In this document: positions 8,184 to 16,549 of the stretch, in pieces | Numbering within the stretch: the first letter of the stretch is position 1 | Layout of the letters: the number at the start of each line of letters is the position of its first letter | NCBI RefSeq assembly: GCF_036013745.1 | Contig: NZ_CP107880.1 | Location: forward strand, 1,922,001 to 1,986,000 | Direction of reading: 5' to 3' | DNA from: Streptomyces sp. NBC_00483 | Lineage (GTDB): Bacteria > Actinomycetota > Actinomycetes > Streptomycetales > Streptomycetaceae | Length of the DNA: 64,000 nt | The notes under the pieces: generated by a model | Databases searched by the model: none | Told to the model about the DNA's origin: nothing | The model's input: only the letters and a program-made list of their open reading frames with translations | Made by a program: the position numbers and the translations under genes

Positions 8184-10099
8184 TTGATGTCCTGAGTGAG
8201 GACGAGTCCGGGGTCGCCGATGGGCACGACGAACCGGCGGTCCAGGAAGCGGTTGCCACGTTCACAGGTCGTCTCTGAGACGAAGAGACACACATGGCAG
8301 GCGGCGCCGTGCAAGAAGTCCTCGTGCGGCGGGTGGGGCAGACGTTCGGCGCACAGCGGGTCTGATGAGCAGCGCCGGGCGTCGGCGAGGGCCCGGCGCA
8401 CGATGCGGGTGAGCTCTTCGGGTTCGGCGAGGGAGGCGAGACCCCCGAGGGTTCCTTCCGCGTCCGGTACCGCCGTGTAGATCAGGATGCCGGTCCGCGG
8501 GTCGCCCTCCTGCCCTGCGTAGATCCGTTCAGAGAGGCTGGCGGAGGAGTAGCCACAGTTCAGGGAGATGGCTCGGATGAGGAGGTGGGACAGGGTGTGC
8601 AGGGCGATGTACCGGGCGCCGGGCCAGCCGCGCAGCGGGTCGTCGTTTCCCTGGATCCGTCCGGAGTAGCGATTGCGGCGGAACTCGACGTAGGCGTCAC
8701 GATGCGCGGCAAGCTCCTCAGTTCCGGCGACCCTCTGCTCCCAGTCGGCGACCAGGGGTTCCGGAAGGCGCAGGAAGATTCCCTCGCCGCGCACCTCGCT
8801 GGCCGGTACCCATGCGGGGGTCCGGTTCCGGGAGAGCGGGGCGCGGGTGACCAGGGTCGGGTCCTCGGGGTCCGGCGCGTCGAGTCGGGTGAAGCCGACC
8901 AGAGCACGGACCTCGCGGAGGCGCTCGGCCTGGACGATGTGCGAGAACAGGCCGCCGAGGGCGGGGGGAATCTCGATGTCCCGCAGCGCGAAGTCCTCGG
9001 TCGGTGCAGGGGTGTCGGGGCTGGTGAAGATCTCCCATTCCGGGGTGAGGAGATCGGGATACGTGACGGTCTGCGCGGCGGCAGGTCCCGCCTCCACGCT
9101 CGCACGATGTTCCTGCACCGCGTCCAGGACTTCGTCCTGCGTCCACTGGTGGAGCACCTTGAACTGCGGGAGGTCCCAGACCATCTGCAGCATGGCCGGC
9201 GCGGTGGCGTTCTGGAGGGTGTCCCAGAGCTTCTCCACCTCTCCCTGCAATGCGCTGCCCTGGGTCGGCGGGACGGCAAGGACACTCAGCGTCTGCGCGA
9301 ACCACTGGTTGGAGGCACCGATCACCAGTGGTTTCGGACGATGCTCGCAGCCTGCCGGGTCGAAGGTGGACAGGTGCGGGTGACGGCCCCGGCAGGCAGG
9401 CAGATTGGCTTCGCCACGCGGCCCCATCGCGTCCCGGATGTTGCGTTCTTTGTTGCAGTTCACACATCTGAGCTTGACGTTGGCGGCCTGGTTGCCGCCA
9501 TGGTCGAGCATCTGAAGGCGCGGATGGCTCACCGCGGTGCAACTGCCGCCGCGGTGCACGAAGGTGGTGTACGGGAAGTCGTCGAGGTGGCCGGCCTGGC
9601 AGGCGAGGACGAAGCGGGCGGCCACGGCGAGCGGGGGCTTGCCCTTGCGCTTGGCTGTGCAGCCCGCGTGGAAGAAGCGGGCCTTGTCGGGGCGGCGGGG
9701 TTTGTCGTTCTCAAAACGGAAGTTGCTGGAGTCCAGGGCCCCGAGCTCATTGCAGGCAGTACAGCGCAGCCATTGAGGGAAGGGCAGGACGGGCACACCG
9801 ACCTTGGCCGCGGGGCCGTTGGGATCCCGGTCCGCTCCGTCCAGCCACGGGGCCGGACGCAACTGGGACACCTGGTAAGGGCTGTTGGGAACGGCAAGGA
9901 GGCTGTTGACGGCCCGCAGTAGGCGGGGTTCCTTGAGGTCGGACCACCCGGGGACGACGTCATAGTTCCAGTCGTCGATGCCTCGGACCAGGACGGCGAA
10001 ATTGGGCAGGTCGACGAGGGAGCCGACGCCGCCGGTGAACATCAGATGGCTGGGGCGTACGGATCCGACGCGGCGGCGGTACTGGGGCGTGTCGGTCAT
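8180..10099 (-). CDS. drmB: DISARM protein DrmB (DUF1998)
   Basis: The 639-residue protein has the DUF1998 layout. An N-terminal segment (RRVGSVRPSHLMFTGGVGS) is followed by Cys pairs typical of zinc ribbons (CTACNELG, CVNCNKERN). The C-terminal module contains HTLSHLLIRAI and the cysteine cluster ACHVC...CERGNRF. DrmB works with the DrmA helicase as the core DISARM complex that engages unmodified incoming DNA. The ATG at 10099 is chosen because it overlaps the drmA stop (ATGA) and begins the family's N-terminus; upstream in-frame starts would lie inside drmA. Its stop overlaps the drmC start. The tight coupling of all three supports co-production of a complex. Confidence 0.92.
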   Translation of the reverse strand: MTDTPQYRRRVGSVRPSHLMFTGGVGSLVDLPNFAVLVRGIDDWNYDVVPGWSDLKEPRLLRAVNSLLAVPNSPYQVSQLRPAPWLDGADRDPNGPAAKVGVPVLPFPQWLRCTACNELGALDSSNFRFENDKPRRPDKARFFHAGCTAKRKGKPPLAVAARFVLACQAGHLDDFPYTTFVHRGGSCTAVSHPRLQMLDHGGNQAANVKLRCVNCNKERNIRDAMGPRGEANLPACRGRHPHLSTFDPAGCEHRPKPLVIGASNQWFAQTLSVLAVPPTQGSALQGEVEKLWDTLQNATAPAMLQMVWDLPQFKVLHQWTQDEVLDAVQEHRASVEAGPAAAQTVTYPDLLTPEWEIFTSPDTPAPTEDFALRDIEIPPALGGLFSHIVQAERLREVRALVGFTRLDAPDPEDPTLVTRAPLSRNRTPAWVPASEVRGEGIFLRLPEPLVADWEQRVAGTEELAAHRDAYVEFRRNRYSGRIQGNDDPLRGWPGARYIALHTLSHLLIRAISLNCGYSSASLSERIYAGQEGDPRTGILIYTAVPDAEGTLGGLASLAEPEELTRIVRRALADARRCSSDPLCAERLPHPPHEDFLHGAACHVCLFVSETTCERGNRFLDRRFVVPIGDPGLVLTQDIK

Positions 10100-13000
10100 G
10101 CGCGCGCCTCCTTTCCGTTCGGTCCGTCGGGACTCTGCTGCTTGTTGTCCAAGACGGCTCCGGTCTCGTCGCCGTCCGGGGTCTCCTCGGCTGGGTCGCC
10201 GTCGCCCGGTCCCTGACCACCGGAATAGTTCCATGGCGGAGCCCCGCCCACGACGTCGAAGAGTCCGCTGCCGGGGACCAGGAGGTTGATCTCGTTCTCC
10301 GTCTCGCGCATCGACTGAGAGACAGTGAGCTCGCCCCACTTCGCCCCGGTGGCCTTGTCGAGCAGACCCGTGAGCTGCTGCCGCTGCCATTTCCCTTCCT
10401 CGTAGCCGAGGCGCGAACTGCCTTGCTTGCGCCGGGTCCAGGCCTCCTTGAGGGTGTCGATGCGCTCAGCGAGGTAGTCGCGGGCCCGCTCGCCGCCCAC
10501 GGTTTCGGCGCGCGCGAGGAACCGCTCGGTGACCTGGCGCGCGACCGGCCCTTCGAGGTCCACGTCGTAGGCGTCCGCATTACGCGAGTGACCGGTGTCC
10601 GCGTTGCGGATGGCGCCGATCCACGCGGCCGCTGTCGTGCGGTCCAGGGAACGGCGGGCGAAGGGTGTGACCGAGAGCGCTTCGACCTCACGATAGAAGG
10701 TGGCGTGGTAGTGGCCGAAGGTCTCGAAGTGGGCGAGGTCGCGTGGGCGCGTCCAGTTGTAGAGAGTGACGACGAGGCCGGGCCGTCGGGCGTCGCGGCC
10801 GACGCGGGAGGACGCCTGGATGTACTCGGCGGTGTTCTTCGGCTGTCCGACCACCAGCATCAGGCCGAACCGGGAGACGTCGACGCCGACTTGGAGCATG
10901 GAGGTGGCGATGACGGCGTCCACCGCGCCGTTGCTCTCGTTGCGCAGACTCAACTTTGCGGGGTCGAGACGCTGCTTGTGCTGTGCGGCGGCCTTGAGCT
11001 CGTCGAGGAGGGCCTGCCTGCGGACCGTTGTGTCCAGTTCCTCGTCGAAGCCGATCTCCAGGCGGGCAAGCACCTCAGTGATGTCGCCCGAGGAGATGCG
11101 GGAGGTCAGTTCCTGGACGGAGAGCATCTCGGTGCGGCGAAGGAGCCGGTTGGACAGGCCTTTGCGGGTGCCGTGGACGCGCACCCGGGTGGCGATGTCG
11201 TCGTCCAGGAAGCGGCGCATTCCCGCGAGTTCGCGGGTGGCGTTGAAGTAGCCGACCAGAGTCATGTACGGGTCGGCGGGTGCACCGTGCCGGTCGAAGA
11301 GCGTTTGGCCGGCCAGGGCGAGGATCTCGGCGACGCGGATCTCGGCCTGCTTCATCCGGACGCCGTGTGCGCAGATGCCCAGGTAGCGGCGGCCGGGGGC
11401 AGCGGGGGTGACGGCGACCTGCTGGGAGAAGAAGGTGTCCTCGACGTCGACCACCTGGGGCGGAAAGATCGCCGCCCGGCGGGCGAAGACGCCGCGGATC
11501 TGGTCGGCGGCGCGTTTGGTCGTCGCGGTGGAGGCCACGATCTTAGGGCCGACGGGGCGGCTAGCGCCGCGGGCGTCGAGGGCGGGCCAGGTGCAGAGTT
11601 CGTCGACGGCGGCTTCGAAGAGGCCGACGGTGGTACCCAGCGCGCCGGAGATCAGGTGCAGTTCGTCCTGGATGATGAGGTCCGGCGGGCGCAGCCGGGT
11701 GACGGGACGACTGGCGACCGCCTCGTACTTGCCCTTGGCGTTGTGAGTCTTCCCGCAGGAGGTGCGCACGTCGAGGTCGGCGTGACGGTACCCGTGGCGG
11801 GGGCAGAACTCGGAGACCCGGCCGAAGAGCATGCCCGCGTAGCCGCGCCAGGGCAGCTGGGCGAGTTTGTCCACGGTGGCGATCAACAGGCTGGGGGCGA
11901 GACGGTAGATCTCCTCGTCCACGGTAAGGATGGGCAGCCCCTCACCGGGCGAGCGCCGCTGGGAGAACGGGCAGGCGTTCTTGCCCTCTCCGTCGGCGCA
12001 GTAGAGCAGGACCCGGCGCAGCGTGTCGTCGGGGTGGAGGTCGCGCTGAGCGCTCAGTGCGGTACCACACCAGGGGCAGGCGAGGGTCTGGAGAACCTTC
12101 GCACCCCGGCCCGCACCGGCTTCCTTGGCCTCGGCGATCTGCTGGGCGGCTTCCTCATAGCGGTTGGGCGAGACGGCCCCGCCGACCCAGAGCCCGATCC
12201 GGAAAGGGGTGTCGCCCCACCGTGTGTCGCCTGCGTCGTACGCCTCGCGGCGGAGCATCTCAGCAGCGCAGACCAGAGCCGCGGCGCGCTGAAACTGCTG
12301 GGCTGTGAGCAGTCTCAGCGTGTACCGCATGAGGACGGCCACTCCGGCCTCGCCGCTGCGCGCGTCGGGGCCTTCTCCGAGCCTCCCCTGAAGCCTGCGG
12401 ATGGCGAAGGTGAAAGCGGCCAGGCCCAGGTACGCCTCGGTCTTTCCGCCGCCGGTGGGGAAAAACAGCAGGTCGACGATGGCGTCCGGTCCTGCTTCCC
12501 GCTCCGTGAGGGTGGGGACGGCGAGTGCGCGAAGGTTGAGCAGCACGAAGGCCAGCTGGAACGGGCGCCAGGAGGCGGCTGCGGCTCCCTGCTCATCGAT
12601 CCGCGCCTTCGCCTGCGCGAAGCCGAGGCCTTCGCGCTCGCGCAGTGCGGCGATGGCGGTGTGCCGGCGCTGGAGGGCCATGGCCCGGTTGGCGAACCGG
12701 AACGCCTCGAGCGCCTCGGGGCACGCGGGGTCGGAGAGCAGGTCCACGCCGAGCGTGATCCGCGCGGCCACGTCACCGGCCTGTTCCACGGCGTCCAGCG
12801 CGGTGGCACGCAGGCTGGGCGGCAACGCCCCGGCACTGGCCCGCTGTTCCTCGAGCCACGCGGTGTATCCCTCGGCGAGGGGGGCGAGGGCGGCGGTCAA
12901 CCGGTCGGCGGGGAGCTCGGCGAGGGCGTCCATCGAGAGTTCCAGGCCGGCCAGGTGGGTGGCGTCCGCACCGGTGGGCGCGATGGTCGCCGGTACGTCA

Positions 13001-13959
13001 TGGACGGGGAGCCAGTTGGTGGTGAGGCGGTGGGCCCGCCGTTGCCCCTGGTCCACCAGCGCGTCGACGGCGACGTTACGGCCTGCGGCGTGCTTGAGCT
13101 GGTTGCGGTAGAGCAGGGTGAGGCGCTGCTCCTCAAGGTCGGCCGGGACCTCGCCTGCTGCATCGGCACTCTCGTGGAGCGGGTCGGAGATGGGCGCGAA
13201 GACAGCGGCGGCTCCGTCGAGGGCGGTGACCCGCAGTTCGGTCTGGAAGAGCCAGGCGCTGTCCTTGGACTGGGCGGGCTCGTCCTGACCGTTAACCAAG
13301 GCGAGTTCGACCACCCGGACCGCTCCGGGCCGCTCCCGTACGTCGACTTCCAGGCGTACGCCCGGAGTTTCCGGGCCGGCCACATCGAGTGGCAGACTCT
13401 GCCGTTCCGGGCCGTCGAGCCGGACTTCCACCGGCACTTCGACCTGTCGGCGGCTCCAGGTCGTACGGGCGACACCGTCCTCGGCGAGGACCTGTGTCTT
13501 GCGGTACTGGCCCCAGCGGACACGCACACTGACGGCGTCGGCCCCCGCGTCGCCGGGCACGGCGAACATCATGCCCATCGAAGAGGCCCACATCCGGCCC
13601 GCGTTCTGCGTGGTGAGCTTTTCCGGGAGGCTGTGGTCGCTGCCGTCCCCTTCGCCGTCGGAATCGTCATCGAGCTGTTCGGACGCGGCGGCGAGCGAGT
13701 TCGTCAACGTCCGCTTGGGGCCCAGCATGCCGACCAGATACCGGTCGCGCGGTCCTGCCGCCCGCGGGTCGAACTCCTCGTCAGGGCCGTCCCACGGTCC
13801 GAGCAGGTCCCGGCTGATGATGGCGCCGAGCTCGTCCCGGACCTCGTAGGACGTGGCCGCCGCGAAGTCCTGCGAGACCTCACGAACCCGTTGGAGAAGG
13901 TCCTCCTCCGGCGTGGACGGCAGCGCTCCCGCCACTCCCCCGGCTGACGTGCTCGGCAT
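10096..13959 (-). CDS. drmA: DISARM helicase DrmA
   Basis: A superfamily 2 helicase of about 1,287 residues. Walker A is FPTGGGKTEAY (about residue 500), the DExH box is IIQDELHLISG (about 765), motif III is ASTATTK, and motif VI is QASSRVGRD (about 1,050). A Cys-rich insert (CPWCGTALS, then a second cluster) sits between motifs I and II. In DISARM, DrmA pairs with DrmB to load on and translocate along foreign DNA. The start at 13959 is preferred because GAGGAGAGGAAG lies just before it; an in-frame start at 14001 has a weaker site and would add 14 residues. The stop overlaps the drmB start. A 134-bp gap separates it from the upstream HARE-HTH gene on the same strand. Confidence 0.92.
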   Translation of the reverse strand: MPSTSAGGVAGALPSTPEEDLLQRVREVSQDFAAATSYEVRDELGAIISRDLLGPWDGPDEEFDPRAAGPRDRYLVGMLGPKRTLTNSLAAASEQLDDDSDGEGDGSDHSLPEKLTTQNAGRMWASSMGMMFAVPGDAGADAVSVRVRWGQYRKTQVLAEDGVARTTWSRRQVEVPVEVRLDGPERQSLPLDVAGPETPGVRLEVDVRERPGAVRVVELALVNGQDEPAQSKDSAWLFQTELRVTALDGAAAVFAPISDPLHESADAAGEVPADLEEQRLTLLYRNQLKHAAGRNVAVDALVDQGQRRAHRLTTNWLPVHDVPATIAPTGADATHLAGLELSMDALAELPADRLTAALAPLAEGYTAWLEEQRASAGALPPSLRATALDAVEQAGDVAARITLGVDLLSDPACPEALEAFRFANRAMALQRRHTAIAALREREGLGFAQAKARIDEQGAAAASWRPFQLAFVLLNLRALAVPTLTEREAGPDAIVDLLFFPTGGGKTEAYLGLAAFTFAIRRLQGRLGEGPDARSGEAGVAVLMRYTLRLLTAQQFQRAAALVCAAEMLRREAYDAGDTRWGDTPFRIGLWVGGAVSPNRYEEAAQQIAEAKEAGAGRGAKVLQTLACPWCGTALSAQRDLHPDDTLRRVLLYCADGEGKNACPFSQRRSPGEGLPILTVDEEIYRLAPSLLIATVDKLAQLPWRGYAGMLFGRVSEFCPRHGYRHADLDVRTSCGKTHNAKGKYEAVASRPVTRLRPPDLIIQDELHLISGALGTTVGLFEAAVDELCTWPALDARGASRPVGPKIVASTATTKRAADQIRGVFARRAAIFPPQVVDVEDTFFSQQVAVTPAAPGRRYLGICAHGVRMKQAEIRVAEILALAGQTLFDRHGAPADPYMTLVGYFNATRELAGMRRFLDDDIATRVRVHGTRKGLSNRLLRRTEMLSVQELTSRISSGDITEVLARLEIGFDEELDTTVRRQALLDELKAAAQHKQRLDPAKLSLRNESNGAVDAVIATSMLQVGVDVSRFGLMLVVGQPKNTAEYIQASSRVGRDARRPGLVVTLYNWTRPRDLAHFETFGHYHATFYREVEALSVTPFARRSLDRTTAAAWIGAIRNADTGHSRNADAYDVDLEGPVARQVTERFLARAETVGGERARDYLAERIDTLKEAWTRRKQGSSRLGYEEGKWQRQQLTGLLDKATGAKWGELTVSQSMRETENEINLLVPGSGLFDVVGGAPPWNYSGGQGPGDGDPAEETPDGDETGAVLDNKQQSPDGPNGKEARA

Positions 13960-14093
13960 CCACGCTTCCTCTCCTCGGGTCCGTCGTGTTGCGTCGTCCA
14001 TGACTCGTACGCACCTTGCGGGGACAGTTCACCACCGCAGGAAGGAGCATGACGGTCCGTCAACATCATGATGCTAACGGGCGGCACCGACAT

Positions 14094-16316
14094 TCACGCT
14101 GCGGCGGACTCCACCCCGTCTCCTGACTGCGCGAGCAGATCCACGATGTCCCGGTCGCCCCGTTCCCGGAGCCTGGCTGCGAGCTCCTCGGCATCCGTGA
14201 CCGCCGCCATGCCGGTGCGCTGTGCGATGACATCGACCGCAGTTTCGGGGGTGACCGCCGCGGTCCAGCCCGTCAGCCGGACCGCACGCTGCTCAGGCGT
14301 GGTCCCAGGCTCGTCGGCCGGGAGCCGCAGCGCGGACAGCACGCCGTCCGTCACATTGAGGAAGACCTGCTCGCCCAGGGCGGCGCCCACACTGTCCACG
14401 ACCGCCCGGACCGACCCGAGCATCGGCTGGGTGCGCCAGTGGAACCTGACGTCACCGGTCGCGTGCCGCAAGACCACCGGCTCGGCGTCCGCGGATGGCG
14501 AGGACCCCAGGTCCGCCGCCCAGCCTGCGGGCACCGGACTGCCGGAGCCTCGAAGGTGTTCGCCGGTGACCTCCATGCGGTACCACCAGCGGCCGTCGCC
14601 GCCCAGGAAACACCGGCGCGTGTCCGCAATGCTGTACCGGGGCGTGTAAGCGGCTTTCCCTGCCTGCTCGGAGGGAGCAAGGCCCAGCCAGCCGCGTCGG
14701 GTGCGGGCGAACCGGGGAGCAGCGAGGTTGGTGCGCACGGAGGCCGCAGACACGTCGAAGCGCGTGGTCAGGCCCTCGACCATCGTGGCGATCTCAACCT
14801 CGCCACCACCTCGCTCGATCTCCCGGACGATCATTTCCTTGATGCCCAGGTACTCCTCACCGCCCCACTGCCGCAGTCCGTACAGGTCGCGGTCGAGACG
14901 CACGAAGCGTTCGTCGGCCCAGATCTGGTTCCGCATGCTGTTGAGGGCGCTGCCGTCCGCGAGGCGCTGGTGGATCTCCTCCATCGACAGCGGCTCTCCG
15001 TGCAGCGCAAGGACAACCGCAGAACGGTCCCCGACCGAGCGCCCCCAATGCACCAGGTGTCCGTCCAGCACCCGGAACCGCCCGATGCGACCGGCCCACT
15101 CGCCCAGTACTTCGGTCCGCACGCCGTACCTGCCCGCGAGCGCCGTGGCCTCGTCCCATCGAAGGGGCGCCTCGGAGCATGCGGCGTGCAGCACGTCACG
15201 CACCTCGGCGGCCAGTGTGTCCGCGTCACCCCGGACGATCCACTCGTCCTCGACGCTCCGCTCGGGGAGCAGTCGTGCGACGACTCCGGCGAACGGGACA
15301 CCGAGCCCGTCGACCTCACCCGCGTGATCCTCGTGCACGTCCCGGATCTCGTGGACGCGGCCCACTGCCCCGAGAAGTTCGGCGACGGCGGCCAGGTGTG
15401 CGGCGAAGGCCTGGCCCTCCGGCGCCGTCGCGAGCCATGCGCCGATCGACGCCCGAACCCCTTGCTCCACCTGGTATATCCGCGCACGGCCGACGCCGAA
15501 CTGGTCGACCAGCACGCCGATGCGCTCCGGCTCGTCGGCGAAGATCCGGCTACGGGCGATCACGGCCTCCCGTTCGTCCCAGCCTGCGACCAGCTGCTCG
15601 AAAGCAGCGAGCGGTGCGTCCATGAGCTGGGCGGGCAGCGCGGCATCAGCACTGGCGGCCTCTTCACTCCCGACCGGAGCCTCCTCGACGGGCCCGGTCG
15701 GAACGACGGACAGGCCGTAGGCAGCAGTTGCGAACTCACTGCCTTCGGGCTGGTGCCTATCGGAGGAAGAGGCGTCCGGTTCTGTGCCCCGATCCCTCTC
15801 GCCGTGTTCACGCCGCAACACCGCCAGTGCCTCCCGCACTGCCGCGGGCGCGTCCGCCGGCATCCAGCGGCCGATCACCGCCACGGCTTCCCGCATACTC
15901 CGACCGACCGGTTCCACGGGTCCTGTCGGGCGCCCGTGCAACCGGTCGAGCAGCCCGCCGAACAGGGCGGCCAGTACCGCATCGCCCTCGGCCACGGTCA
16001 CGCCCGCCTCCCCGGCGGCCCGTGCCACCGTCTTCACGGCCGCATCGGCAGCCGGCCCGTCGAGCAGGCGCAGTACCGGAAGAAGGTCGCCGAGCACCAC
16101 CTGCGGCCAGAGCGCGCGCAGCGCCTGCGCCACCCTGTGCGTGAGCGCCTCGGCCCCGATGACGCGCTCGATCTCCGTCAGAGAAGTCGCATGCCACCAG
16201 CCGAGAGGCAGCCGTACGTCGTCGAGTCGGGACGCGAGGAGCTGAGGGTCCATGTACCGGACGGCGGGCAGCAGATCGGCGAGGCTGGTCGTCGGATACG
16301 ACGGCGCACTGTTCAT
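14094..16316 (-). CDS. Protein with sigma-region-4-like HTH and HARE-HTH-like winged helix, putative DISARM accessory
   Basis: A 740-residue protein with no catalytic motif that I recognise. Residues ~262-290 (GVLVDQFGVGRARIYQVEQ) look like sigma-70 region 4, the helix-turn-helix that reads -35 elements. Residues ~439-482 (LSMEEIHQRL... then DERFVRLDRDLYGLRQWG) resemble a HARE-HTH winged helix, a domain linked to restriction-modification and modified-DNA recognition. Two further helical, Ala-rich regions flank these. The ATG at 16316 is used because the only longer in-frame start is TTG. It lies directly upstream of drmA on the same strand (134 bp) and divergently from the second methyltransferase, so it may be a regulator or a DNA-sensing subunit of this DISARM locus. 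Function is inference. Confidence 0.7.
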   Translation of the reverse strand: MNSAPSYPTTSLADLLPAVRYMDPQLLASRLDDVRLPLGWWHATSLTEIERVIGAEALTHRVAQALRALWPQVVLGDLLPVLRLLDGPAADAAVKTVARAAGEAGVTVAEGDAVLAALFGGLLDRLHGRPTGPVEPVGRSMREAVAVIGRWMPADAPAAVREALAVLRREHGERDRGTEPDASSSDRHQPEGSEFATAAYGLSVVPTGPVEEAPVGSEEAASADAALPAQLMDAPLAAFEQLVAGWDEREAVIARSRIFADEPERIGVLVDQFGVGRARIYQVEQGVRASIGAWLATAPEGQAFAAHLAAVAELLGAVGRVHEIRDVHEDHAGEVDGLGVPFAGVVARLLPERSVEDEWIVRGDADTLAAEVRDVLHAACSEAPLRWDEATALAGRYGVRTEVLGEWAGRIGRFRVLDGHLVHWGRSVGDRSAVVLALHGEPLSMEEIHQRLADGSALNSMRNQIWADERFVRLDRDLYGLRQWGGEEYLGIKEMIVREIERGGGEVEIATMVEGLTTRFDVSAASVRTNLAAPRFARTRRGWLGLAPSEQAGKAAYTPRYSIADTRRCFLGGDGRWWYRMEVTGEHLRGSGSPVPAGWAADLGSSPSADAEPVVLRHATGDVRFHWRTQPMLGSVRAVVDSVGAALGEQVFLNVTDGVLSALRLPADEPGTTPEQRAVRLTGWTAAVTPETAVDVIAQRTGMAAVTDAEELAARLRERGDRDIVDLLAQSGDGVESAAA

Positions 16317-16549
16317 GATCAGAAGAGACTCCGGGACAGGGATCGGGCCAGGTCGCCATGGGCCGGACCGTGACAACGTCTGCCGGCGGGGGCATCCGTC
16401 CCGATCCTCCCGCCCCGCCCGTCACCCGGCCAGGGCCGAAGGTCATCACGGGCAGGGCCTCTGTTCCTGTGGCGCACACGCCGCTACCGTCGGTTGTGGT
16501 GGCTTCGTCATGCACCTGCCCGGATCACCGTTGTGCCACGGGGGTGTTC

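Noticed and set aside
10423..13947. 1,174-codon plus-strand frame opposite drmA
   Set aside because: Shadow of the helicase gene; no motifs.
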